NCBI GenBank assembly: GCA_020719725.1
Contig: DYPU01000024.1
Coordinates: 1-32,004 of the forward strand
Direction: 5' to 3'
Origin: Anaerolinea sp.
Lineage (GTDB): Bacteria; Chloroflexota; Anaerolineae; Anaerolineales; Villigracilaceae
DNA length: 32,004 bases
The notes under the pieces were generated by a model, which saw nothing but the letters and a program-made list of their open reading frames with translations, made no database searches and was not told where the DNA came from. Positions within the stretch are counted from its first letter, which is position 1. Each line of letters starts with the position of its first letter. This document shows, piece after piece, positions 20,246 through 28,820 of the stretch. The translations under genes were made by a program, and so were the position numbers.

Positions 20246-20959
20246 ATGCTGATTTTCTCCGACTCTCGTGACGGCAACACCTATCGTAGCGTGCAAATCG
20301 GCGCGCAATGCTGGCTAGCTGAGAATCTCAAATACCTGCCATCCGCTTACCCGGCAACCACGATGCCGGACGGCGCTGCCATGTATTATGTTTACGATTA
20401 TCAGGGACACGATGTCGAAGAAGCCAGAACCACTACCAACTATCAGCACTACGGTGTGATGTATAACTGGTACGCCGCCCTGCAAGCCTGCCCGCCCGGC
20501 TGGCATTTGCCCAGCGATGCCGAATGGTTCGCGTTGACGGACTTCATCATCGACAACCATCAACATGTCACTAACTCCAGTGCGGGTTTTGCCTTGCGAT
20601 CCCGCCGACAGGATGGTTCACCCTTGCACGGTGGCTGTAATACATCGGAACATCCACGCTGGGATGCTTTGCCCCCCCGTAACGAGAAAGGGCTGGCCGC
20701 CCTCCGCCGCTGGGCCAGGCAACTTTTGCGCGGTGCCCGGTTGGGTTATGGCAAAGATGAGTTTGGCTTTACTGCCTTGCCGGGCGGGCGGTGCAGTTAT
20801 GGAGGTTTCTATCGAATAGGCGCGCTTGGTTATTGGTGGTCTGCCACCGAAGCGTCCCCTCTGCGCTCCTGGTGCCGACAAATGACCATCGGTGGTACTG
20901 TCAACCGCTGGGATATGGGAAAAAACTACGGCTACAGCGTGCGCTGTGTGCGAGACTGA
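20246..20959 (+). CDS. FISUMP-domain protein, copy 2
   Basis: A 237-residue paralogue of the protein at 18728, again essentially one FISUMP domain with no signal peptide. Matching segments: DGNTYRSVQIGAQCWLAENL, YYVYDYQ, YGVMYNWYAALQACPPGWHL, PSDAEWFAL, NTSEHPRWD, GFTALPGGRCSYGGFY, GYWWSATEA and YSVRCVRD. It differs from copy 1 in a shorter N-terminal insert and in an Arg/Lys-rich stretch near residue 150 (ALRRWARQLLRGARLGYGK). Start ATG 20246 lies 12 bp after the methyltransferase stop, and the stop at 20959 overlaps the ribosome-binding site region of the next gene, so it sits inside an operon. Function unknown. Confidence 0.88.
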   Translation: MLIFSDSRDGNTYRSVQIGAQCWLAENLKYLPSAYPATTMPDGAAMYYVYDYQGHDVEEARTTTNYQHYGVMYNWYAALQACPPGWHLPSDAEWFALTDFIIDNHQHVTNSSAGFALRSRRQDGSPLHGGCNTSEHPRWDALPPRNEKGLAALRRWARQLLRGARLGYGKDEFGFTALPGGRCSYGGFYRIGALGYWWSATEASPLRSWCRQMTIGGTVNRWDMGKNYGYSVRCVRD

Positions 20960-20973
20960 TAGGAGTAACTTTT

Positions 20974-22173
20974 GTGAATTCTCTATATGCCGGTTTCCTC
21001 GAAATTGCCAAAACCGCCGTCCCCTACTTCGCGCAGTGGACGTATAACGAACCGATGGTCGTCACACTCGAAACCAATAATACTATGCGCTTCTTGCAGC
21101 AGGCGATGTATAAGGCCATCCGTCATTTTGCCGAAAATTATGAAAACTACGGTCACCTGATGCCACTTTCGGAAAGAACCTCTAAAATTTTGGCAATGTG
21201 CAAAGATGTCTCTTATCGCACCGGCACCTACCGCACCGATTTCCTGATTGATGAAAGCAGGCATATCTGGCTTATGGAAATTACCTGCCGTTTCGCCCTG
21301 AATGGCCTGTTGCGCGCTGGTTTTATGCGCCAGATGGTGGATAGCCTGTTGGCGAGTAAACCCCCAATCCAGAGAGTCGATCAATACTCGGCGTTTTTCG
21401 ATTTTTTTTCAGTATATTTGGGCGATTTCTCCCGCGTCTGCTTCTTGAAGAACGATAGTTTTAACGAAAGCCGTTATTTCATCCCCTTATTCGAGAGCAT
21501 TGGCTATCCCGTCCAGGTTCTTGAAATGGAAGATATTCCCCAAAGCCTCGACCTTCTGGATGGTTCTGCCATTATCGGGCAGTTGCGCCAGGACGAGTGG
21601 TGCAGCCTGCCTTTGGATGTGGTGGATCGGCTCGTCCACACCAACATGCTCAACGACCTGCGCACGGTCTTCCTCATTCACGACAAACGCTTTTTCTCTG
21701 TTTTACAGGATGACGATTTTCTCCGCGCTGCCATGAGCAAAGCAGAATCTGAACGCTTCCGCGCCCACCTTGTGCCCACCTGGGGCTGGCATGAACGCCG
21801 CGACTTGTGGGAGCAAGCCAGGCAGGTCAAAAACGGCTGGATCATCAAACCACGCTCCCTTGGGATGGGGATTGGCGTTAAAGCCGGTCCACTCACCGAA
21901 CAGGCCGACTGGGAGTCTGTTTTCGAGCAGGATGATGTCGAGGATTTAACCTTGCAGCCATACATTTCCCAGGCCCGGTTCCACGGGCGGGTGGGGAATG
22001 AGGAAAGATACGATTACATCGTTGGCACCCTCCTGACTTTCGAGAATCATTTTTTTGGCCCCGGCGTGTTTCGCGCTTCCTCGCACCCGGTCACCAACCA
22101 GGGAGATACCCGCCGCCTGGCGCACGTAGTTACCAACGACACGCAATTTTTTGACCCAGAAAAGATTATTTGA
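20974..22173 (+). CDS. ATP-grasp-like ligase of the circularly permuted type (predicted)
   Basis: A 399-residue protein starting at GTG 20974, eight bases after an AGGAG site; a longer frame upstream overlaps the FISUMP gene and is rejected. Motifs resemble circularly permuted ATP-grasp enzymes (glutathione-synthetase or glutathionylspermidine-synthetase-like): RTDFLID (residues 87-93), then a beta strand with acidic ligand in MEITCRFALNG (101-111), NDLRTVFLIHDKRFFSVL, and the nucleotide-binding KPRSLGMGIGV (292-302) with LQPYI (327-331). Such enzymes form amide or ester bonds through acyl-phosphates, and some ATP-grasp enzymes cyclise peptides. The sequence does not show the substrate. It is followed closely by WbqC-like and downstream genes with overlaps, linking the peptide cassette to the polysaccharide operon. 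Confidence 0.68.
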   Translation: MNSLYAGFLEIAKTAVPYFAQWTYNEPMVVTLETNNTMRFLQQAMYKAIRHFAENYENYGHLMPLSERTSKILAMCKDVSYRTGTYRTDFLIDESRHIWLMEITCRFALNGLLRAGFMRQMVDSLLASKPPIQRVDQYSAFFDFFSVYLGDFSRVCFLKNDSFNESRYFIPLFESIGYPVQVLEMEDIPQSLDLLDGSAIIGQLRQDEWCSLPLDVVDRLVHTNMLNDLRTVFLIHDKRFFSVLQDDDFLRAAMSKAESERFRAHLVPTWGWHERRDLWEQARQVKNGWIIKPRSLGMGIGVKAGPLTEQADWESVFEQDDVEDLTLQPYISQARFHGRVGNEERYDYIVGTLLTFENHFFGPGVFRASSHPVTNQGDTRRLAHVVTNDTQFFDPEKII

Positions 22174-22187
22174 AAGGGAAGTTTTTT

Positions 22188-22928
22188 ATGAAACTCGGTA
22201 TCATGCAGCCCTATTTCTTCCCCTATCTCGGCCATTTCGACCTGATTAATCAAGTTGACCAATGGGTTGTATTCGATACTCCCCAGTATATGAGGCATCA
22301 TTGGGTTAATCGCAATCGTATTTTGCATCCGGTAGAGAGCTGGCAATATATCAACGTGCCAATTCAAAAACATCCCCAATCCGTTCCCATTAACCAAGTC
22401 GAAATCGTAATGGAAAAGGACTGGCGCGAAAAAATACTGCGGCAATTACAGCATTATCAAAAACAGGCTCCCTTTTATAGTGAAACCATTTCGTTTTTGG
22501 AAGAATGTTTTGCCGAGATTAGCCCCAATTTATCTGAAACCAACATCTTAACCTTGCAGAAAACCTGTAAACGGCTAGGGATAACTACGCCCTTTCAGGT
22601 TTATTCGCAAATGAATCTCAAGGTAGAAGACGTAATAGGCGCGCCGGGCGATTGGGCGTTGGAAATTTCAAGGGTGATGAAAGCAGATGAATATCTGAAC
22701 GGTTCCAGCGGCGCAGCGTTATTTGATGAACGCAAGTTTAATGCCCATAATATCAAACTTCTCATCCAGTCCTTTGCTAATATGGAATATTCATGTGGAC
22801 CCTTGCAGTTCGAACCTGGCCTGTCCATTATCGATGTGATGATGTGGAACTCTCCCGAAGAGATAAAGTACTATTTAGATGGTTTTGGCGGGAAATCTAT
22901 TCATCCAGAGCAGGGGATTTCTCAATGA
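22188..22928 (+). CDS. WbqC-like family protein
   Basis: A 246-residue protein of the WbqC family, found widely in O-antigen and surface-polysaccharide loci, biochemical role not settled to my knowledge. The N-terminal signature is clear: MKLGIMQPYFFPYLGHFDLI, NQVDQWVVFDTPQYMRHHWV and NRNRILHP. The C-terminal part has SSGAALFDERKFNAHNIKLL, FEPGLSIIDVMMWNSPEEIK, also typical. ATG 22188 with AAAGGGA upstream is chosen over an in-frame TTG at 22170 that overlaps the previous gene's stop. Its stop overlaps the next start (ATGA), indicating translational coupling. Possible role in making or attaching an amino-acyl or modified sugar; inference only. Confidence 0.88.
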   Translation: MKLGIMQPYFFPYLGHFDLINQVDQWVVFDTPQYMRHHWVNRNRILHPVESWQYINVPIQKHPQSVPINQVEIVMEKDWREKILRQLQHYQKQAPFYSETISFLEECFAEISPNLSETNILTLQKTCKRLGITTPFQVYSQMNLKVEDVIGAPGDWALEISRVMKADEYLNGSSGAALFDERKFNAHNIKLLIQSFANMEYSCGPLQFEPGLSIIDVMMWNSPEEIKYYLDGFGGKSIHPEQGISQ

Positions 22929-23704
22929 GAATTCTGTTGGATAGCCTGGGGTTGCAAGCCCGAATCCATAATCAGGACGGAACACGGTTGGCAACTTTTC
23001 TGGCGCATATCGAGCAGACCCCGGGTTGGGAGGCGCTCTTCTCTCCACAAGAGCCGCTTTCACCCACCTTGCTTGCAACCTGTAATATTCTCGTCATTAC
23101 CACCCGCAAAATTCAGGATAATCCATACACAACAGAAGAGTTAGCTGTCCTCCCTGCTTTTGTGCAACGCGGTGGCGGTCTGTTGCTAATGACCAATCAC
23201 GGCGACGTGCCGGGTCGCCCCTACCCCAATATGACCATCAACGACAATCTGCTGGCGCGCGAATTTGGCATTGAAATTATCAATTCTTTTTTTGCATCTA
23301 CCACACCAAATAAACTGGTAGAAATTTCAGGGAGCGCATTGCACGCTGAACACCCAATTATTTCGGGCGCGCAAACTGGGCAGACAGTTCAAATTCTCGT
23401 TACAAACAACTGTTCCAGCCTGCGGGTTGGCGCAGGCGCGTTCCCGCTGGCGGCCTTGCCCGAAACGATGTGCGACTATCGTAACGGCGACCGGCCTCAG
23501 GGTCGTTATTTTGCCGCTGCTGCCCAATTTGGCAAAGGCCGGGTGGTTATCACCGCCGATTCGGGTTTTATCGGTTCGAAGGCTGAGTCCCAGCCGGGCC
23601 TCATCTCTGCCAACGCCGCTACCCGCCCCGGTTTTGGCTTAATCGAATCAGGTGATAACCTGACTTTCCTGCTCAATATGCTGCATTGGCTCGGAGGCGC
23701 ATGA
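22925..23704 (+). CDS. GATase1/DUF4350-like protein of unknown function
   Basis: A 259-residue soluble protein. The pattern MRILLDSLG, CNILVITTRK, TEELAVLPAFVQRGGGLLLM and TNHGD resembles class I glutamine-amidotransferase-like Rossmann domains such as DUF4350 or ThuA-like proteins, in which a flexible strand-helix pair carries FVxxGGGLLL. The C-terminal GKGRVVITADSGFIGS and NLTFLLNMLHWLGG also fit, being the usual final strand and helix. No catalytic Cys is apparent in the expected position, so amidotransferase activity is unlikely. The start ATG overlaps the WbqC stop, and its own stop overlaps the sulfotransferase start. Role in the operon unknown. Confidence 0.72.
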   Translation: MRILLDSLGLQARIHNQDGTRLATFLAHIEQTPGWEALFSPQEPLSPTLLATCNILVITTRKIQDNPYTTEELAVLPAFVQRGGGLLLMTNHGDVPGRPYPNMTINDNLLAREFGIEIINSFFASTTPNKLVEISGSALHAEHPIISGAQTGQTVQILVTNNCSSLRVGAGAFPLAALPETMCDYRNGDRPQGRYFAAAAQFGKGRVVITADSGFIGSKAESQPGLISANAATRPGFGLIESGDNLTFLLNMLHWLGGA

Positions 23705-24711
23705 CCCCTACCCAACCTGACCCCGGCATTGGTGATTTTCGCCGTAACCAAACCCTTGAATCTTTGCTCAAGGAAGTGAACGGCTGGCTGGGTGGCTGCC
23801 AGGAAGTCATCAACCAGCAGTACACCCGGCCTGGCCTTCCACTGCTGCTCTTGATGGGCGCGCCCCAAAGTGGAACGACGCTCTTCATGCAATGGCTGGC
23901 CGAAAGCGGGCAGTGGGCCTACCCCACTAACCTTATCTCCCGCTTTTACGCCGCGCCCTACCTTGGAGCACGTATCCAGCAAATTCTGATTGAAAACGAT
24001 ATTCACGGGGAGATTTCGGGCTTCAAACCCACAGCCTGTTATACATCCACGCTTGGCAAAACCGAGGGCGCCCTGGCCCCGCACGAATTTTGGTATTTCT
24101 GGCGGCGATTTTTCACTCTGGAACCAGATGCAGATGTGGTTTCACCTGAAAACCTGGCACTGGTCGATACCGAAAAACTTAACCGCGAACTTGCCGCCCT
24201 TGAATTTGCGCTGGGAAAGCCCCTGGCGTTGAAAGCCATGCTGCTCAACTGGCATATTCCCTTTTTAGAGGCTGCCTTCGACAAGGTCCTGTTCGTTAAT
24301 CTCCAGCGCGAACCCGCCTATGTGGTTCAATCCATGCTGGCTGGGCGGCAAAAACAATATGGCTCGGAAGAAATCTGGTATTCGTTCAAGCCGCCTGAAT
24401 ATATCCGGCTCAAGAACCTGCCTCCCGTGGAGCAAGTTGCAGAGCAAATTTATGCCATTCGCAAGGCAACTGACGAAGGCATCGCCCGGGTAAACCCATC
24501 TCGAGCGTTAACTATTCAATACGAAGAATTTTGTCAAAACCCTGCCACTATTTGGGCCGCCCTGATAGAAAAGTTCGCTGGGCTGGAATGTTATCTAAAT
24601 AACGCTTATACTGGTCCATCTAAATTTCATGCCGCTAATACCATCCGTGTCTCCGCCGAGCGATGGGCCGAGATTGAACAGGCTGTTCAGACAGCCGGGC
24701 AGACTATATGA
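23701..24711 (+). CDS. Sulfotransferase family protein
   Basis: A 336-residue predicted PAPS-dependent sulfotransferase. The 5'-phosphosulfate loop is LLLMGAPQSGTTLFMQWLAE (about residues 49-68) and a plausible 3'-phosphate element is FVNLQREPAYVVQSMLAGRQ. The rest, including QYEEFCQNPATIWAALIEKF near the C-terminus, matches the general layout of the family. It would transfer sulfate to a sugar hydroxyl, or less likely a peptide residue; no tyrosine exists in the repeat peptide. No signal peptide or membrane anchor is seen. The start at 23701 overlaps the preceding stop, and its own stop overlaps the aminotransferase start, both as ATGA. Confidence 0.85.
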   Translation: MTPTQPDPGIGDFRRNQTLESLLKEVNGWLGGCQEVINQQYTRPGLPLLLLMGAPQSGTTLFMQWLAESGQWAYPTNLISRFYAAPYLGARIQQILIENDIHGEISGFKPTACYTSTLGKTEGALAPHEFWYFWRRFFTLEPDADVVSPENLALVDTEKLNRELAALEFALGKPLALKAMLLNWHIPFLEAAFDKVLFVNLQREPAYVVQSMLAGRQKQYGSEEIWYSFKPPEYIRLKNLPPVEQVAEQIYAIRKATDEGIARVNPSRALTIQYEEFCQNPATIWAALIEKFAGLECYLNNAYTGPSKFHAANTIRVSAERWAEIEQAVQTAGQTI

Positions 24712-25898
24712 GAAAACTTGCTATCCTCGGTGGTGAACCTGCCTTCTCCGAGCCTTTACATGTCGGCCGCCCCAACATCGGCGACCGCGAGCAGTTTATG
24801 GCATACACCAGACAAATGTTTGACAATCGCTGGCTAAGCAACTACGGCCCGCTGGTAAAGCAATTTGAGCAAGAACTTTGCCAGTTTCTAGGGGTCAAAC
24901 ACGTCATCACCGTCTGTAATGCCACCATCGGGCTTGAAGTAGCCATCCGCGCGCTGGATTTGCATGGCGAAGTGATTGTCCCTTCCTTTACCTTCATTGC
25001 CACCGCCCACGCCCTACAATGGCAGGGGATTACCCCCATTTTTGCCGATATTGACCCGCTTACTCATAATCTCGATCCACGTTCTGTTGAGAATCTAATT
25101 ACCCCACGCACAAGCGGCATCCTGGGTGTCCATCTGTGGGGGCGGCCCGCGCCGGTTGAGGCGCTGGAACAAATCGCAAAAAAACACCAATTAAAATTGC
25201 TATTCGATGCCGCTCACGCTTTTGGTTGTAGCCACCAAGGGCAGATGATAGGTAATTTCGGACAGGTAGAGGTTTTTAGTTTTCATGCCACCAAGTTCTT
25301 CAACACCTTTGAGGGTGGAGCAATCGTCACCAATGACGACGAATTGGCGAACCGTATGCGCCGTATAACAAATTTTGGTTTTTCAGGTCACGATAAGGCA
25401 ATTGACCTTGGCATTAACGCCAAAATGACTGAGCCCTGTGCAGCAATGGGGCTGGTAAACTTGCAATCTCTGAACACGTTTGTCGAGGTCAATCGCTGCA
25501 ACTACAATTTTTATCAACATGAACTGACAAAGTTACAAAATTTCCAACTCATCGATTACCCCGAGCATGAGCGTGCCAATTTTCAATATATCGTTGTAGA
25601 AGTGGTTGAAACCGAAACCGGGTTGACACGGGACGAAATTTTGACCGCCCTGCGTGCCGAAAATGTGTTAGCGCGCCGCTATTTTTGGCCCGGATGCCAC
25701 CAGATGGAACCCTATCGCACGGAAAATCCATCGGCTGTTAACAAATTACCAGTTACAGAAGCGATTGCAAAGCGAATTCTGGTACTACCTACCGGTACAT
25801 CTGTTGGAAAGAAAGAGATTGTTAAGATAGTAACCCTGCTCAAAAGCATATTAACCAACTCAACGGCAATCAAAAAGATAATCGCCTCGTATGGATAA
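24708..25898 (+). CDS. DegT/DnrJ/EryC1-family PLP aminotransferase
   Basis: A 396-residue sugar aminotransferase, predicted to add an amino group to a nucleotide-linked keto sugar for the surface glycan. Typical features: SNYGPLVKQFEQELCQFLGV near residue 44, VIVPSFTFIATAHAL, GVHLWGRP, LLFDAAHAFG with the PLP-contacting Asp167, and the PLP lysine Lys196 in FSFHATKFFNTFEGGAIV. The C-terminal half has the usual GFSGHDKAIDLGINAKMTE substrate loop. It starts by 4-bp overlap with the sulfotransferase and overlaps the flippase by 8 bp. The actual sugar is not known; no dehydratase or epimerase gene lies nearby in the window. Confidence 0.93.
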   Translation: MRKLAILGGEPAFSEPLHVGRPNIGDREQFMAYTRQMFDNRWLSNYGPLVKQFEQELCQFLGVKHVITVCNATIGLEVAIRALDLHGEVIVPSFTFIATAHALQWQGITPIFADIDPLTHNLDPRSVENLITPRTSGILGVHLWGRPAPVEALEQIAKKHQLKLLFDAAHAFGCSHQGQMIGNFGQVEVFSFHATKFFNTFEGGAIVTNDDELANRMRRITNFGFSGHDKAIDLGINAKMTEPCAAMGLVNLQSLNTFVEVNRCNYNFYQHELTKLQNFQLIDYPEHERANFQYIVVEVVETETGLTRDEILTALRAENVLARRYFWPGCHQMEPYRTENPSAVNKLPVTEAIAKRILVLPTGTSVGKKEIVKIVTLLKSILTNSTAIKKIIASYG

Positions 25899-27339
25899 CC
25901 TTAAGCAACAGACGTTATATGGTATTTTTTGGGCTTTACTTGAGCGAATTGCCTTTCGTTCAATCCAATTCTTACCTTCAATCCTGATGGCACGCCTGCT
26001 CTCACCCAAAGAATTTGGCGTGGTTGGCATGATAATGATTTTTTTATTGCTGGCACAAACTTTTTTGGATGGCGGCTTTGGCACGGCTATTATTCAGAAA
26101 AAAAACTCCACTCACGTCGACGAATGCTCAATTTTCTACTTTAATATCTTGGTCGGGATGATTCTTACATTAGGAATATATGTTACAGCCCCACTTATTG
26201 CTCGCTTTTATGCCGAGCCTCTTCTTACGCCGTTAACCCGTTGGTTGTCTCTTGATATTCTTTTGAAGTCCTTCTCATTAATACAAACGACCCTTCTAAC
26301 ACGCAGTTTAGATTTCAAAACGCAGATTAAAGCCAATGTCCTAGCAAACTTGTTCGGAGGCGTAGCTGGCGTAACAGCAGCCTACGCTGGGCTAGGCATC
26401 TGGAGTATTGTCATCCAAACCTTAGTTGCATCTGCTCTACGTACAACTAGCCTGTGGTTTCTCAATCCTTGGCGGCCGTCTTGGTCGTTTAGCCTGGAAT
26501 CACTCAGAAATCTGTTTATATTTGGCTCAAATATGCTTTTTTCGTCTCTATTAGGCACTTTTTTCGACAATTTGTACCCAGTCTTTATCGGAAAGGTATT
26601 TTCAGCCAGTGCCCTGGGCTACTACACCCGTGCCAACTCATTAAAGATGATGGTGATAGATACAACATCCAGCACTCTTTCGCGGGTGCTTTTCCCAGCG
26701 ATGGCAAGCATTCAAGATGACACCGAGCGGCTCCGGCAACTGTATCGCAAATCGATATTGCTGATTACCTTTGTGCATTTCCCGCTTATGCTGGGCTTGG
26801 TTGCAACTGCCCAACCGCTAATTAATCTACTTTTTTCAGAAAAATGGCACGAATCGATATTATATTTTCAGCTACTTTGTCTGGCTGGGCTACTGTACCC
26901 CATGAGTGTGATTAACCTTGACGTGCTAAAAGTCAAAGGACGTTCTGACCTGTTTTTTCGGCTCGAACTAGTCAAACGAGCAATGACTGTAATGATGATA
27001 TTGCTCACAATGCGCTGGGGTATCGTTGCGATGCTTATCGGGCAAATTATTAGCTCGATTGTCAATTACTTTCTAAACGCATACTTTACCAAACAGCTGA
27101 TTGGTTACCCAATTTCTACCCAGATTGCTGATATAGCACCGAATTTGGGAATCTCGGTTTTAACGACAGGTGCAATGTTTCTCCTTTCTAGCTTTGTAAT
27201 AGTACCCGACTGGGCATTGCTTCTGATACAAGCAAGTGGAGGTATCCTGGTCTTTCTGAGCCTGGCTTGGTTGGTCAAGTTAGAATCTTGGGGCGAATCA
27301 CTTTTCTTATTAAGAGCTTTTACCAATCCACTAACATAG
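25891..27339 (+). CDS. Wzx/WzxC-like polysaccharide flippase
   Basis: A 482-residue integral membrane protein of the MOP/oligosaccharide flippase superfamily with about 12-14 hydrophobic segments. It would move undecaprenyl-linked repeat units across the inner membrane. Family features include ILMARLLSPKEFGVVGMIMI and FLDGGFGTAIIQKKN near the N-terminus, YPVFIGKVFSASALGYYTRA around residue 230 and LLFSEKWHESILYFQLLCLA near 310, all as in WzxC-type proteins. The ATG lies inside the last codons of the aminotransferase gene (8-bp overlap), so the two are translationally coupled. Substrate unknown. It is the most direct export component in the operon and might carry the glycan or, speculatively, a glycan-linked peptide. 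Confidence 0.92.
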   Translation: MDNLKQQTLYGIFWALLERIAFRSIQFLPSILMARLLSPKEFGVVGMIMIFLLLAQTFLDGGFGTAIIQKKNSTHVDECSIFYFNILVGMILTLGIYVTAPLIARFYAEPLLTPLTRWLSLDILLKSFSLIQTTLLTRSLDFKTQIKANVLANLFGGVAGVTAAYAGLGIWSIVIQTLVASALRTTSLWFLNPWRPSWSFSLESLRNLFIFGSNMLFSSLLGTFFDNLYPVFIGKVFSASALGYYTRANSLKMMVIDTTSSTLSRVLFPAMASIQDDTERLRQLYRKSILLITFVHFPLMLGLVATAQPLINLLFSEKWHESILYFQLLCLAGLLYPMSVINLDVLKVKGRSDLFFRLELVKRAMTVMMILLTMRWGIVAMLIGQIISSIVNYFLNAYFTKQLIGYPISTQIADIAPNLGISVLTTGAMFLLSSFVIVPDWALLLIQASGGILVFLSLAWLVKLESWGESLFLLRAFTNPLT

Positions 27340-27378
27340 AGAATGCACAATCATCCTTCAAAATAGGTTAGGCAGGTT

Positions 27379-28803
27379 ATGACACTTCATAATACCCATG
27401 CAGAAACCAGAAATGCCTATCGCCTCCGTATGGCTGGATTGATGTTATTTGCTGATTTTTCTGCCTTATTAACGGCTGTTATATTAAGTACCTATTTTTT
27501 CAAAATAATTATTCCTAGCATCCCTATCAATCTCTTTAAAATTGAGTACCTTGTTTTCTTTACATCTTGCCTAAGCTTATTTATGGCAAGCAAACTGTAC
27601 CCAGGCATTGGCATTAACCCGGCAAATGAAATTAAGTTAATCAGCCAATACACATCTATCAGTTTCATCTTCGGAACAGGAATTTCCATCCTGCTAAACC
27701 AGGATAGCCGTTCCATCTCACTATTAATGTTAACCTGGGTTTCCTCGCTCATTTTGATGACCGGCTTTCGCTGGCTCATTCGCATCCTTGCCGTTCAAAT
27801 GAATCTTTGGAAGGAACCTGTACTGATTGTTGCGCGAGGAGAGCAGGCTGCTTATCTTTCGCAATATTTTCATAAACGACTCAGGTTAGGTTTTGAACCC
27901 GCTGTAGTGGCGGCGGACAAGGCTTTTGTACCTCAATTTGGCGAAATTCTGATTTCGCTACAAGAACTCCCCTCATATTCAGAAAATTTCTCCGCGTGGG
28001 GGATTCGTACCGCAATCATCGACCTCTCCGCTGCCGACATCTTTGCGGGCGGCAATAGGCAGAAATTTCCGTCCTCCATTTCAGATTTTATTTTTGTCTC
28101 AGACCTGAGCTGGCTCGAAGGTGACTCGCTGGATATTCACGATTTTGAAGGCATCCTTGGCGTAGAAACCCGCAAAAACGTACTCAGCACCTCTGGTATT
28201 TTGGTAAAAAATAGTATGGATTTCTCATTTTCGCTGCTAGGTTCCCTCCTGCTCCTCCCTTTCTTTGCCCTGATTGCCGTCATCATCAAATTCGACTCTC
28301 CTGGCTCGGTTTTTTATACGCAAAAACGGGTTGGCAAAGGCGGGCAAAGGATTAACATCATCAAATTCCGCACAATGGTGCAAAATGCCGAAGAAAAACT
28401 CCACGCCTATCTGGCTGCCAATCCATCCGCCAAAGTGGAATGGGATGAAACCCAAAAACTAAAGAAAGACCCGCGCATCACCCGCCCTGGGCAATGGTTG
28501 CGAAAGTTCAGCATAGACGAACTCCCGCAAATTATCAATGTCCTCAAAGGAGAAATGTCCCTGGTTGGTCCACGCCCCATCCTGCCAGAACAGGTTGAAC
28601 TATACGGCGAGCGGATTGATGTATACTATGGAACGAAACCCGGCATATCTGGTCTGTGGCAGGTCTCCGGTCGTAACAGCGTCAGCTTTCAGGAGCGCAC
28701 CCGTTTTGACATCTATTACGTCCGAAACTGGTCCATCTGGCTGGATATTTACATTTTGTTACGCACGGTCTGGGTTGTGTTATTCCACAAAGGCGCTTAT
28801 TAA
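27379..28803 (+). CDS. Polyprenyl-phosphate glycosyl-1-phosphotransferase, WbaP/WcaJ-like
   Basis: Starts glycan repeat-unit synthesis by moving a sugar-1-phosphate onto undecaprenyl phosphate. The 474 residues show several N-terminal membrane segments, a central Rossmann-like CoA-binding-type region (PVLIVARGEQAAYLSQYFHK), a further membrane helix near residue 285 and the catalytic bacterial sugar transferase domain: VGKGGQRINIIKFRTMVQNA, DPRITRPGQWLRKFSIDELP, QIINVLKGEMSLVGPRPILP and PGISGLWQVSGRNSVSFQER, all hallmark motifs. It starts 39 bp after the flippase. The initiating sugar cannot be determined. Identification of the family is firm. Confidence 0.95.
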   Translation: MTLHNTHAETRNAYRLRMAGLMLFADFSALLTAVILSTYFFKIIIPSIPINLFKIEYLVFFTSCLSLFMASKLYPGIGINPANEIKLISQYTSISFIFGTGISILLNQDSRSISLLMLTWVSSLILMTGFRWLIRILAVQMNLWKEPVLIVARGEQAAYLSQYFHKRLRLGFEPAVVAADKAFVPQFGEILISLQELPSYSENFSAWGIRTAIIDLSAADIFAGGNRQKFPSSISDFIFVSDLSWLEGDSLDIHDFEGILGVETRKNVLSTSGILVKNSMDFSFSLLGSLLLLPFFALIAVIIKFDSPGSVFYTQKRVGKGGQRINIIKFRTMVQNAEEKLHAYLAANPSAKVEWDETQKLKKDPRITRPGQWLRKFSIDELPQIINVLKGEMSLVGPRPILPEQVELYGERIDVYYGTKPGISGLWQVSGRNSVSFQERTRFDIYYVRNWSIWLDIYILLRTVWVVLFHKGAY

Positions 28804-28820
28804 TTTTTCAGGAGATATAG

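Noticed and set aside
18728-20959. FISUMP genes as targets of a diversity-generating retroelement
   Set aside because: No reverse transcriptase or template repeat is visible; differences between the copies are not restricted to adenine-derived sites at the C-terminus.
20791-20973. N-terminal extension of the ATP-grasp-like gene
   Set aside because: It lies inside the FISUMP gene in another frame; GTG 20974 has an AGGAG site at proper spacing.
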